Positions 1 to 9,372 are shown, counted from the stretch's first letter. The stretch: 40,233 nucleotides of DNA from Nitrospirota bacterium (GCA_016234185.1 JACRHA010000113.1:1-40233), one strand, 5' to 3'. Numbers and translations are program-made. The notes: generated from the letters alone by a model not told the origin.

Positions 1-138
1 ATATAGAGGTCTTCTACAACAGGCAAAGAAGGCAGAAACGGCTGGGGTATCTATCACCTGCTGCCTATGAAAAGCAGTTTTATGAAAAAAGGATCGCGGC
101 ATGAGTCAAATGGTGTCCACTATTGACGGCAGGGGTCA
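1..138 (+). mobile_element. 3' end of IS3-family insertion sequence: transposase C-terminus (3..104) plus probable right terminal repeat ending ...GGGGTCA
   Basis: Frame 3..104 reads IEVFYNRQRRQKRLGYLSPAAYEKQFYEKRIAA*, the typical IS3-family OrfB C-terminus (YNxxRxxxxLGYLSPxxYE). Followed by TGTCCACTATTGACGGCAGGGGTCA, typical of IS3-family right ends (5'-TG...CA-3'). Confidence 0.75.
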
Positions 139-443
139 GTCTATCTCAGGGATATATAAACCAGATCGAGAGCGGAAAGAGGCGATTTACCCAAAAGTCG
201 CTGGATCTCATTTCAGATGCCCTGTCGGTTCCTATGATTGAACTGTTCAGAGGGGATGAAGGGGCCCCTTCTATTGAAGTGATTAACAAGCCAATCAAAA
301 GATATAAAAAGCATCCCAACAAGAAAGAGTTTTTAGCATTGCTTGGTGAGCTTCCTGAGCATATTGTAGATCACTACCTTATACTTCTCAGGCTTGAAAA
401 AGAGATATGGGAATCCGATTTATCAAAAAGACCTTCTAAATAA
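139..443 (+). pseudogene. XRE-family helix-turn-helix protein, 5' truncated by the IS element
   Basis: LSQGYINQIESGKRRFTQKSLDLISDALSVP is the second half of an HTH_XRE domain. The in-frame upstream sequence belongs to the IS end and hits a stop at 102-104. Confidence 0.65.
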
Positions 444-477
444 TAATCTGGCTAAAGACAATCTGGAAGGCGTTCCC

Positions 478-957
478 TTATTCGAAGATCTCGCCAAGGG
501 GGATCTGGAGATCGGGCAGCAGGGGTGTGGTAAGGGTGTCCCTGGCTTCATTAGACAATTCCGCTGAACGGATATATCCCTGCTCAGTCATGCGAAAAAC
601 CTTTATTATCTCAAGCTCAGGATCAACTATCCAATACTCCTGCACGCCATAGCGTTCGTAGAGTTTACGCTTTATGACCTCATCGATCTTAGGGGAGCGA
701 CCATCCCCCTCCACCGGCAAAGCCGAAGCGAGCATCCGGCTTTGCCGGTGCAAGCGCGGGGTGTGGGGGCATCGGAGGAGCAACTGCACCGCACGGGCCC
801 CCACAGATGATCGTCGCCTCCCCCTCCCTACGCTCGACTCCGCTCGCTGTTTAGAAGATTCAGAATCCAGACTTTCCTCCTGACTCCTGACTCCTGACTC
901 CCGCTTTCCTTACGGGTGGTCTCGGAAACTATTTCGACAACGAGATCAGGCGCCCCA
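478..957 (-). pseudogene. Uma2-family (DUF820) endonuclease remnant, N-terminally truncated and internally interrupted
   Basis: Minus-strand fragment GAPDLVVEIVSETTRKE (about 957-905) and fragment DEVIKRKLYERYGVQEYWIVDPELEIIKVFR...LPDLQIPLGEIFE (about 690-478) are contiguous in Uma2 proteins but separated here by about 200 bp of repeat sequence. Confidence 0.75.
695..905. repeat. Dispersed palindromic repeat (copy A) inserted in the Uma2-like gene
   Basis: Contains CCCCCTCCACCGGCAAAGCCG, an inverted repeat CACCGGCAAAGCCG/CGGCTTTGCCGGTG, the (CTCCTGA)x3 tandem at 877-897 and CTCGACTCCGCTCGCTG. Shares modules with copies at 5029-5101 and 31150-31247. Confidence 0.65.
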
Positions 958-1941
958 TTAGAATAAAGACCCGCGGATGTCCTCCTCCCTCCCCTCTCTT
1001 AAACTTCTAAACTCCTTGATAAGCTCCTTTTCCTTCTCGGAAAGCCCCTTCGGGATCATAATCTGTATCCTGAAATACAGGTCGCCATCCTTCTCCCCAT
1101 CTGATCCGGGAAGGCCCTTTCCCTTTAATCTCAATAATGATCCCGACTGGGTCTCAGGCGAGATCTTGAGTTTTACCTTCCCATTTAGAGCCGGAACAAG
1201 GATATCTGTCCCCAATTGAGCCTCGTAGTCCAAAACTGGGAGGTTACAATAGATGTCATATCCCTCCGGTGTAAAGCACTTATGGGGTTGCAGCCTGACT
1301 GTTAAATAGAGATCGCCCTTCTTCCCCCTTCCCTCTTCGCCCATCCCTGCAAGCCTGATCTTTGAGCCCTCTTTCAACCCCTTCGGTATCGTAACATCGA
1401 TATCCTTTCTCCTTGATACGCGGCCTGTACCGGAACAGCCCCGGCATATGGAGGAGGATGACGTAGTCCCCCTTCCGTTACAGTATTGGCAAACCCCGGA
1501 TACGTTCAGGCCTAACGACTTCTTTGTCCTTCCATATAATTCCTCCAGGGTAAGACGGATCTCCCCTTCGATGTCCGCCCCTCTTCTCTCCCTCTTTGGT
1601 GAACTCCGCCCCCCAAAAAAGGCCTCAAAGAAATCTTCCGGGTCAAAGGACTCTCCGCCCTGCCACTCAAAATCCGGACGGGTATATTGTCTGGCATATT
1701 CCTTGTTCCGGAGTATCTCCTCCCAGTTTGAGCCTAACTGATCATACTTCTTCCTCTTTTCGGGGTCACCAAGAACCTCATTGGCCTCATTTATCTCCTT
1801 AAACCTCTCCTCAGCCTTCTTGTTCCCGGGATTCATGTCAGGGTGATATTTACGCGCAAGCTTCCTGTAGGCGGCCTTGATCCCCTGATCATTAACCCCC
1901 CTATCAACACCCAATGTCTTATAATAGTCCTTAAATTCCAT
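958..1941 (-). CDS. DnaJ/CbpA-like co-chaperone with a half-size zinc finger (two CxxCxGxG repeats)
   Basis: J domain with HPD (KYHPDMNPG), then CQYCNGRG...CRGCSGTG and DnaJ C-terminal beta domains. Confidence 0.9.
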   Translation of the reverse strand: MEFKDYYKTLGVDRGVNDQGIKAAYRKLARKYHPDMNPGNKKAEERFKEINEANEVLGDPEKRKKYDQLGSNWEEILRNKEYARQYTRPDFEWQGGESFDPEDFFEAFFGGRSSPKRERRGADIEGEIRLTLEELYGRTKKSLGLNVSGVCQYCNGRGTTSSSSICRGCSGTGRVSRRKDIDVTIPKGLKEGSKIRLAGMGEEGRGKKGDLYLTVRLQPHKCFTPEGYDIYCNLPVLDYEAQLGTDILVPALNGKVKLKISPETQSGSLLRLKGKGLPGSDGEKDGDLYFRIQIMIPKGLSEKEKELIKEFRSLREGREEDIRGSLF

Positions 1942-1943
1942 GA

Positions 1944-4568
1944 CTAACTGCCGCTCCTATCCTCTTTTTTTGCTGCCTGTTCCACCCTGTTGAAGATGAG
2001 ATTCATCTCCTTCTCGTCAATCTCAATAACATCGCCGATCCTGAACTCACCCTTTAGGATATTCATTGCAATCGGATTTAAGATATCCCTCTGTATAATC
2101 CTCTTCAGGGGTCTTGCCCCGAAGACCGGATCATAACCCTCTTTTGCAAGATAGGCCTTGGCCCTTTCGGTAAGGAAAAGATCGATATGCCTCTCCATTA
2201 GCCTCTCCCTTAATCTCCTCACCTGGATATCGACTATGGCCTTCAACTCCTCCACCCCAAGGGAATGAAAGATAATTATATCATCAATCCTGTTTAAGAA
2301 TTCGGGCCTGAACTCGGCCTTGAGGGCGGCTGTAGCGAGGCTCCTCATCTCAGCCTCGTCCTTCCCTCCCAACTCCTGGATATGTTGACTCCCGATGTTT
2401 GATGTCATGATCACCACACTGTTCTTGAAATCCGCTATCTTGCCTTTTCCATCAGTTAGACGGCCGTCATCCAGCACCTGGAGGAGGATATTGAAGACAT
2501 CATGATGCGCCTTCTCGATCTCATCTAAGAGGATTACCGAGTAGGGTTTCCTCCTGACAGCCTCTGTAAGCTGTCCTCCCTCATCATAACCTACGTATCC
2601 TGGCGGCGCGCCTATCAGTCTTGAAACGGAATGCTTCTCCATATACTCGGACATGTCTATGCTTATCATGGCCTGCTCATCATCAAAGAGGAATTCTGCC
2701 AGCGCCCTTGCAAGCTCTGTCTTGCCGACACCGGTCGGCCCCATAAATATAAACGAACCAAGCGGCCGGTCAGGATCCTGGATCCCGGCCTTTGCCCTTC
2801 TCACCGCATCTGAGATGATAGAGATCGCCTCGTCCTGCCCGACGACCCTCTCCTTAAGCTTCTCTTCCATCCTGACCAGCTTTTCAATCTCTCCTTCGAG
2901 CATCTTTGATACCGGGATTCCTGTCCATTTGGACACCACCTCGGCTATATCCTCCTCATCAACCTCTTCCTTCAGCATCTTTATATCCCCCTGAAGGATC
3001 CGGAGATGCTGATTCTCGGCCTCAATCTGTTTGCCCAGGTCTATCAGCCTGCCATACCTTAACTCTGCGGCCCTTGCAAGATCGCCTTCACGCTCTGCCT
3101 TCTCAGACTCTGCTCTGGCAGTCTCGATCTGCCCTTTAAGCTCCCTTATCTTCTGGATCGCCTCCTTCTCTGCCTGCCACTGCGCCTTCAGTCTCCCCCT
3201 CTCTTCAAGGAGATCAGAGAGCTCCCTCTCTATCTTCTCAAGTCTTGCCTTTGAAGCATCATCCTTCTCCTTTCTTACCGCCTCCCGCTCTATCTCAAGT
3301 TGTCTTATCCTCCTCTCTATCTCATCAAGCTCGGAAGGCATGCTGTCGATCTCCATCCTGAGTTTGGATCCCGCCTCATCTATCAGGTCAATTGCCTTGT
3401 CAGGCATAAACCTGTCGGATATATATCTATGGGATAGGATGGCTGCCGCAACCAGCGCAGTATCCTTTATCCTGACGCCGTGATGCACCTCATACCTCTC
3501 CTTAAGCCCGCGTAGTATGGAGATCGTATCATCCACCGTAGGTTCATCTATTAGTATCGGCTGAAACCTCCTCTCCAAGGCGGCGTCCTTTTCTATGTGT
3601 TTTCTATACTCATCAATGGTAGTAGCTCCTATACACCGGAGCTCACCCCTTGCCAAGGCAGGCTTTAACATATTCGATGCATCAACGGCGCCTTCAGCAG
3701 CGCCTGCACCGACAAGGGTATGAAGCTCATCAATAAACAGGATAATCTCGCCCCCGGCCTCGGTTATCTCCCTTAAAACCGCCTTCAGTCTCTCTTCGAA
3801 TTCACCCCTGTACTTGGCCCCTGCAATCAATGACCCCATATCAAGGGCAATAACCCTCTTACTCTTTAACCCTTCAGGGACATCTCCGTTTACTATCCTC
3901 TGGGCAAGACCCTCTGCGATGGCAGTCTTCCCTACACCTGGTTCCCCGATAATAACCGGATTATTTTTTGTCCTCCGCGACAATACCTGTATAACCCTCC
4001 TGATCTCGCTGTCGCGGCCTATTACAGGGTCCAGCTTGCCTTTTTGTGCAAGCTCTGTAAGGTTGCGGCTGAAACGGCTTAAGGCCTGATACTTCTCCTC
4101 AGGATTCTGGTCGGTTACCCGCTGGCTCCCCCTGATTGAGGCAAGTGCGGTAAGCACCCTCTCCTTGGTTATACCATGTCCCTTAAACAGATTTGCCGCT
4201 GCCCCATCTTCTTCAATGGACGAGAGCAGGAGGTGCTCTGTGCTGACATATTCATCCTTAAGCCTTTCAGCCTCTTTTTCTGCCCTGCCAAAAAGATCCT
4301 TCAGTCTTGGTGATATATATATCTGGCCATTAGACACTGAGGTTGTCACCTGGGGAAATCGCCTTATCTCACCCTCAATGCCTTTTTTTAATGAATTGAT
4401 ATCAGCGCCTAGTTTCTTTAATACGGGAACTATTACCCCGTCTTCCTTGTTTATGAGTGCCAGGACCAGGTGCTCAACATCTACATACTGGTTTTGATGC
4501 TGCTCAGATATCTTCTGCGCATCCTGTACCGCCTCCTGGGCCTTTATGGTCAACCTATCTAATCTCAT
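1944..4568 (-). CDS. clpB: ATP-dependent chaperone ClpB
   Basis: Clp N domain, two AAA+ modules ([32 protein letters not shown]) and a coiled-coil middle domain. Confidence 0.97.
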   Translation of the reverse strand: MRLDRLTIKAQEAVQDAQKISEQHQNQYVDVEHLVLALINKEDGVIVPVLKKLGADINSLKKGIEGEIRRFPQVTTSVSNGQIYISPRLKDLFGRAEKEAERLKDEYVSTEHLLLSSIEEDGAAANLFKGHGITKERVLTALASIRGSQRVTDQNPEEKYQALSRFSRNLTELAQKGKLDPVIGRDSEIRRVIQVLSRRTKNNPVIIGEPGVGKTAIAEGLAQRIVNGDVPEGLKSKRVIALDMGSLIAGAKYRGEFEERLKAVLREITEAGGEIILFIDELHTLVGAGAAEGAVDASNMLKPALARGELRCIGATTIDEYRKHIEKDAALERRFQPILIDEPTVDDTISILRGLKERYEVHHGVRIKDTALVAAAILSHRYISDRFMPDKAIDLIDEAGSKLRMEIDSMPSELDEIERRIRQLEIEREAVRKEKDDASKARLEKIERELSDLLEERGRLKAQWQAEKEAIQKIRELKGQIETARAESEKAEREGDLARAAELRYGRLIDLGKQIEAENQHLRILQGDIKMLKEEVDEEDIAEVVSKWTGIPVSKMLEGEIEKLVRMEEKLKERVVGQDEAISIISDAVRRAKAGIQDPDRPLGSFIFMGPTGVGKTELARALAEFLFDDEQAMISIDMSEYMEKHSVSRLIGAPPGYVGYDEGGQLTEAVRRKPYSVILLDEIEKAHHDVFNILLQVLDDGRLTDGKGKIADFKNSVVIMTSNIGSQHIQELGGKDEAEMRSLATAALKAEFRPEFLNRIDDIIIFHSLGVEELKAIVDIQVRRLRERLMERHIDLFLTERAKAYLAKEGYDPVFGARPLKRIIQRDILNPIAMNILKGEFRIGDVIEIDEKEMNLIFNRVEQAAKKEDRSGS

Positions 4569-4597
4569 CGACCCTCCGTTGCTATGGTATTATATAC

Positions 4598-5002
4598 CTA
4601 TCCCTTCTCTATCTTTATCTTCATAACCTTACTTTCACGTTTCTTAGCTACATCCCCCTCTGTTGCAGGCGCTACCATTCCGGCCCTAATCACCATCTCT
4701 CTTTCCATCTCATGCATCAACCGATCTACCGTCTCCCCCATATCGATACTTATCTGCATAAACCTCCTCCTCACACCCACTATAAGTTCCACTCCCGCCA
4801 GGTTAACTCCAACCTCCCTTGTGAGATGCATAATAGTCCTCACATCTTCTATGTCCCTCTGGGAGTAAAGACGGGTGTTGCCTTCTGTCCTGGAGGGTGA
4901 GATTAATCCCTCTCTTTCATAGAGCCTTAGGGTTTGGGGATGCACCCCAAGGAGACGGGCTGCCACACCGATCGTAAATAATGGTTTGTCTTTTTCATCC
5001 AT
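4598..5002 (-). CDS. hspR: MerR-family heat-shock regulator, HspR-like
   Basis: MDEKDKPLFTIGVAARLLGVHPQTLRLYEREGLISPSRTEGNTRLYSQRDIEDV. The upstream extension to 5119 in the ORF track translates a repeat element and is probably not coding. Confidence 0.85.
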   Translation of the reverse strand: MDEKDKPLFTIGVAARLLGVHPQTLRLYEREGLISPSRTEGNTRLYSQRDIEDVRTIMHLTREVGVNLAGVELIVGVRRRFMQISIDMGETVDRLMHEMEREMVIRAGMVAPATEGDVAKKRESKVMKIKIEKG

Positions 5003-5028
5003 AGCCATGCCCAAACTTGCTATTTTTA

Positions 5029-5101
5029 AGGGGCTTGCGTCGCCCCCTCCACCGGCAAAGCCGGATGGAGCCTCCCCCTCAACGCTCGCCTTGCTCGCTG
5101 G
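5029..5101. repeat. Dispersed palindromic repeat (copy B) between hsp20 and hspR
   Basis: AAGGGGCTTGCGTCGCCCCCTCCACCGGCAAAGCCGGATGGAGCCTCCCCCTCAACGCTCGCCTTGCTCGCTGG; hairpin CTCCaCCGGC-AAA-GCCGGatGGAG. Confidence 0.8.
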
Positions 5102-5105
5102 GTAC

Positions 5106-5561
5106 CTACCTGCTTTCAACAGGTATCTGTTTTGGCTTCAGGTTTTCGACCTTTGGAAGTTTCACCTCAAGGATACCGTCCTTCAGCTTCGCATTGATCT
5201 TTGCCTGATCTACAGAGCCGGGAAGAGTAAATGACCTATGAAAACTTCCATAGGATCGTTCTACCTTATGATAATTTTCTTTTTTTGTATCCTTTTCAAA
5301 TCTCCGCTCCCCCCTCAGAGAAAGCATATTATCAGCAATCTCGAGATTAACATCGGATAGGTCGATACCTGGCAATTCTACCTTGATAACAATATCCTTG
5401 TCTGTCTCAAGGATGTCTACTGCAGGATACCATGTCCCTGTCGGGATTTCGGCCCCTTTGCCGGCATGCGGGGAGACCGAATCCTCAAAAAGCTTATTCA
5501 TCTTCTCCTGAAGTGAAAGGAGGTCCATAAAGGGCTCCCATCTCATCGTATTTATATTCAT
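5106..5561 (-). CDS. Hsp20/alpha-crystallin family small heat shock protein
   Basis: WYPAVDILETDKDIVIKVELPGIDLSDVNLEIADNMLSLRGERR...GSFHRSFTLPGSVD...KDGILEVKLPK. Confidence 0.93.
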   Translation of the reverse strand: MNINTMRWEPFMDLLSLQEKMNKLFEDSVSPHAGKGAEIPTGTWYPAVDILETDKDIVIKVELPGIDLSDVNLEIADNMLSLRGERRFEKDTKKENYHKVERSYGSFHRSFTLPGSVDQAKINAKLKDGILEVKLPKVENLKPKQIPVESR

Positions 5562-5589
5562 AGCTCCTCCTTCATTATAGTTAATATAA

Positions 5590-5637
5590 CTTATCTTATG
5601 TTGATAAGAGTATAAAATATGATAGTAATGTTGTCAA
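5590..5637 (-). promoter_or_regulatory. Sigma-70 type promoter with an overlapping HspR-operator-like dyad
   Basis: Minus strand TTGACA (5637-5632), 17 bp spacer, TATACT (5614-5609), immediately followed by the dyad CTTATC-N7-GATAAG (5608-5590). Confidence 0.7.
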
Positions 5638-5737
5638 GTTTTGGCAAAAAGACTTGTAATGGGATTATTTTCTTTCAATCAGTAGGGATATTATGTTATT
5701 TTTTGATAATTATGATATTGGCAAGACCGAAAGGTAG

Positions 5738-7441
5738 ATCCAACTGAAGACCGATCCTGCAACAGGTTCCTCATTTCACGTCGTCTTAATAAAACCTTCA
5801 AAGTATGACGATGACGGCTATGTCATACGCTGGCTTAGATCGTCAGTGCCAAGCAACAGTCTGGCCTGTCTCTACACACTGACAGAAGACGTAGGATCCT
5901 CACACCTGATAGGAGAGGATTGCGAAATCTATATTGATGCCTACGACGAGTCCAACTCCCGGATCCCCGTGCGGAAGATCATACATATGATAAAAAAGGC
6001 CAACGGCAAAGGGGTTGTATGCCTTGTTGGGGTACAGACCAATCAATTTCCAAGGGCAATGGATTTAGCCAGGGTCTTCAGGAGAGAAGGGATCAGGACA
6101 TTAATAGGGGGATTCCATGTAAGCGGATGTGTATCCATGCTGCCTGATTTGCCTGCGGAACTTAAGGATGCCATATCAGAGGGGATTACCCTTGTCGCAG
6201 GAGAGATAGAGGGAAGGTGGGGTCGTATCCTGATGGATGCCTATTTGGGAAAACTTGCCCCTCTCTATAACCTGCTTGATGAAAAGCCACCTCTTAAAGG
6301 GTCTCCTCCGCCTATTATGCCAACGGAACTAATAAGGCGGTACGTAGGTAAGCTGACCACCATAGATGCCGGACGGGGCTGCCCATTTGAGTGCAGTTTC
6401 TGTACTGTAATCAATGTCCAGGGTAGAAAATCCAGGGGCCGCACAGCGGATGAGGTCGAGAGTGCAATAAGAGAGAATTTTAAACATGGGATAAAGCAAT
6501 ATTTTATCACTGACGATAATTTCTCAAGACATCGTGATTGGGAGGAGATCTTGGACAGGATTATCCTCCTCCGGGAGAAGGAAAGAATTGGGATAAGGTT
6601 TATTATCCAGGTTGATACAGCCTGCCACCGGATACCCCGTTTCATAGAAAAGGCGGCGAAGGCCGGCTGCAGTAAGGTATTCATCGGACTTGAGAATATA
6701 AATCCTGAGAGCCTTAAGGGAACAGGTAAAAAACAGAACAACATAGAACACTACAAAGAGATGCTGATGGCATGGAGGAGGGCCGGCGTTATCACCTGTG
6801 CTGGATATATCATCGGCTTCCCTGATGACACCTATGAGTCTTTTATGAAGGACCTCGAAGTAATCAAGCATGAACTTCCACTTGACCTCATGGAGTTCTT
6901 TATCCTTACGCCTCTGCCCGGATCTGAAGACCATAGGCGTCTTTATGTTGACAGGGTATGGATGGATCCTGATCTCAACAGATATGATACCGAACATGCC
7001 ATCGTCCGCCATAAGAAGATGTCCGAAGAGGAATGGCTAAGGGCCTATCACTCTGCCTGGGAATCCTTCTACAGCCCTGAACATATAGAGACTATCTTCA
7101 GGCGGGCAGGCGCCTCTCACCGGAGCCTGGGCAAACTGACAGGCCAGGTACTCTGGTTTTATGGAAGCGTCAAATATGAAGGAGTACATCCCCTTCAGGC
7201 CGGGATATTAAGGATGAAAGACAGAAGGTCCAGGCGGCCCGGCCTCCCCCTGGAAAATCCGCTCATCTTCTATCCAAGACAGCTTTGGGAGCTTATCAGG
7301 TGTGCTTATTCCATGGCCGGTCTCGCCTGGAGACTCCATAAGATAAGAAAGCGCGTCCAGGAGTCACCTGACTACCGCAGTTACACCGATGCCGCCATGG
7401 AACCAGCCTTATCCTCCAGGGAAGCAGAAGGCATGTCTTGA
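5738..7441 (+). CDS. B12-binding-domain radical SAM protein (track start 5846; conserved N-terminus extends upstream to about 5738 without ATG/GTG/TTG)
   Basis: Radical SAM motif GCPFECSFCTVINVQGRKSR; upstream in-frame FHVVLIKPSKYDDDGYVIRWLRSSVPSNSLACLYTL is a typical N-terminus for this family. Confidence 0.85.
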   Translation: MQLKTDPATGSSFHVVLIKPSKYDDDGYVIRWLRSSVPSNSLACLYTLTEDVGSSHLIGEDCEIYIDAYDESNSRIPVRKIIHMIKKANGKGVVCLVGVQTNQFPRAMDLARVFRREGIRTLIGGFHVSGCVSMLPDLPAELKDAISEGITLVAGEIEGRWGRILMDAYLGKLAPLYNLLDEKPPLKGSPPPIMPTELIRRYVGKLTTIDAGRGCPFECSFCTVINVQGRKSRGRTADEVESAIRENFKHGIKQYFITDDNFSRHRDWEEILDRIILLREKERIGIRFIIQVDTACHRIPRFIEKAAKAGCSKVFIGLENINPESLKGTGKKQNNIEHYKEMLMAWRRAGVITCAGYIIGFPDDTYESFMKDLEVIKHELPLDLMEFFILTPLPGSEDHRRLYVDRVWMDPDLNRYDTEHAIVRHKKMSEEEWLRAYHSAWESFYSPEHIETIFRRAGASHRSLGKLTGQVLWFYGSVKYEGVHPLQAGILRMKDRRSRRPGLPLENPLIFYPRQLWELIRCAYSMAGLAWRLHKIRKRVQESPDYRSYTDAAMEPALSSREAEGMS

Positions 7442-7561
7442 GAATTGGGGAATTTATATTTTAATTATCCCTAATTGATATTCCCACCAATGGATGTCGG
7501 TTGAGAGGATTTCTCAGCCATTCTTTTTCTATGGCGGTATTTATAAACTTGTTTGTTTAAA

Positions 7562-8067
7562 CCTAAAAACATTAGTTATCCATTGCTTGGAAGCGTTAAT
7601 TGTAGGATATTACTGCGATTAACCTGAAAAGGAGGGTTCACCCAATGAGTGAACTGAAAAAATCGTTTGGGACAGAGGAAGAGGCCCGGATTGTTGTGGA
7701 CACCTTCGGAGGCCGGGTGCATGTAGAGTGGGATCCCTCCGCGGTGCGCCCTTGGGCAGATGGATGAATCCAAGGGGATTAAGTATGCCGTGGGAAAGCA
7801 GACACGCCGCCAGGGTCAGACCACCGTGACCATGACCAGCACCCACTAAAAAGACGGATAAAATTCAGCAGGCGCTCAAACAGGTAACCTGTTTTCTTAA
7901 GACTCTGAAAACGACTGCGGAGCAGTTGACCCAACCCTCTCGCTGGCGCCTCATCTTAAGCCGCGCATTTCGCCAATTGCTGAAAGGAAAGCCCCTTTCT
8001 TCACCCGCACTGCTTCCTCATTTCACGTGAATTGAGGAAAGCGCAAGGGTTCAACTGCCGTTTTAGG
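7562..8067 (+). mobile_element. Internally deleted transposase remnant bounded by imperfect terminal inverted repeats
   Basis: N-terminal fragment MSELKKSFGTEEEARIVVDTFGGRVHVEWDPSA (from 7645) and C-terminal fragment KTDKIQQALKQVTCFLKTLKTTAEQLTQPSRWRLILSRAFRQLLKGKPLSSPALL (about 7850-8030) in different frames. Ends CCTAAAAACATTAGTTATCCATTGC and the reverse complement of GCAAGGGTTCAACTGCCGTTTTAGG. Confidence 0.5.
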
Positions 8068-8189
8068 ATTATAGAAGATGACGAAGGAGGAGTCATGTTG
8101 AGGTTCGAATCACGGCTATAAAGATTGCAATAAAATATCCAGTTAGTACAAGGGGTTAATAGATCCTTCCACAATAGGTGTTAAGATCC

Positions 8190-8198
8190 TGTGGATAA
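8190..8198 (-). promoter_or_regulatory. DnaA-box consensus 9-mer (TTATCCACA)
   Basis: Exact TGTGGATAA on the + strand. Confidence 0.5.
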
Positions 8199-8378
8199 CC
8201 CGGATCAACCTATAATTACCATCCTTGTCCTTCCAAGAAAATTAGCAAAGTGCACAATTTTTAGGCAGAGAAAACATCCATAATATCAATATATTACGCT
8301 GATTCAGTCCTGATATACCGTATTTGTTTTCCTTAAAATGTTAAAAATATCAACAAAAAATATTTATCCCCAATATAT

Positions 8379-8387
8379 TGTGGATAA
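8379..8387 (-). promoter_or_regulatory. DnaA-box consensus 9-mer (TTATCCACA)
   Basis: Exact TGTGGATAA on the + strand; near-match TTATCCCCA at 8364-8372 adjacent. Confidence 0.5.
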
Positions 8388-8510
8388 AACCAAGAGGACA
8401 CAATACAATTTTGTGTGAATATGTGTCTTCCCCCTTATACATATCATAATTCATCATGAAACATATTATTACTCAATCGCCAGGATGGGGAGGGAGGTGG
8501 AGACTTACCC

Positions 8511-8873
8511 TTACTCCAGCAGTATCCTAACTCTTTCCCGCAATTCCAACAGACTAAAAGGTTTTACGATATAGGAAAAAACCTTCAGATCATAGGCTTG
8601 CTGTCTTCTTCTTTCCTCATTTACTCCTGTCAGCATGATTATGGGTACCTCTGCCGTAACCGGATCTTCCCGCAAAGCCGAAGCCACTTCTATACCGGTC
8701 ATTCTGGGCATCATCCAATCCAGCACTACAAGGTCTAGCTTTTCTCTCTTGGCAAGCTCTAAGGCTGTTTTACCATCCGCAGTTTCCAGAATGCGGTATC
8801 CCGGATTTTTTAAAGCAAAAAATACCAGGGTCCTTATTTCCTCTTCATCATCAACTATCAGGATTGTCTTCAT
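8511..8873 (-). CDS. Stand-alone CheY-like response regulator receiver protein
   Basis: ILIVDDEEEIRTL...LDLVVLDWMMPRMTGIEV...IIMLTG...YIVKPFSLLEL; all receiver catalytic residues present. Confidence 0.92.
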   Translation of the reverse strand: MKTILIVDDEEEIRTLVFFALKNPGYRILETADGKTALELAKREKLDLVVLDWMMPRMTGIEVASALREDPVTAEVPIIMLTGVNEERRRQQAYDLKVFSYIVKPFSLLELRERVRILLE

Positions 8874-9220
8874 TTATATTATATCTTTGCAGATTAGATT
8901 TATTTTTATATTTTTTAAAAAATTGGTGCGCCCTCCAAATGTCTCTCCTGCCATCAGAAGGCTCTCTTGAACCGAGATGATCGAACAATGTGGAAGGCGC
9001 TCCATTATGAGCAAGCAATTGCTATGCCATACGCTTCTTTTCCATAGCAAAGTAATTTTTCAAGGGAAAAGATCCTTTAAACTGAACACTTTCTTCAATT
9101 CAGAAATTATATAGGGGAAATATAGTCTTTTTTTGGATTCTAATAAGTGTATGATTGAACTTGCACTATTTGTAGAATTAAATTTACACCATCTATATTG
9201 CCTTACAGCTAAACTTGAAA

Positions 9221-9265
9221 GGGGGTGATTCAAGTCTTTTTTTGAATCTTTACTGCTGCTCCCCC
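9221..9265 (+). other. Predicted stem-loop upstream of secreted protein gene
   Basis: GGGGG-TGATTCAA-gtcttttt-TTGAATC-...-CCCCC nested inverted repeats. Confidence 0.35.
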
Positions 9266-9270
9266 ATTAG

Positions 9271-9279
9271 TGTGGATAA
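9271..9279 (-). promoter_or_regulatory. DnaA-box consensus 9-mer (TTATCCACA)
   Basis: Exact TGTGGATAA on the + strand; near-match TGTGGATAG at 9303-9311. Confidence 0.5.
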
Positions 9280-9372
9280 AAAGCATACTTTCGGGTGATT
9301 GATGTGGATAGGATTAACCGCTTATTATTATTGTATCGAACAATAGAATACAAACTAATAATGGAGGCGAAT

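Noticed and set aside
877-897. (CTCCTGA)x3 tandem as an independent regulatory repeat
   Set aside because: Only three units and within the insertion that splits Uma2; treated as part of that element.
5003-5119. N-terminal extension of hspR in the ORF track
   Set aside because: It translates dispersed repeat copy B; a normal HspR start (MDEKDKPLFTIG) is at 5002.
8100-9311. Bona fide oriC
   Set aside because: No dnaA, dnaN or rpmH nearby and flanking gene orientation does not diverge; kept only as a DnaA-box cluster finding.
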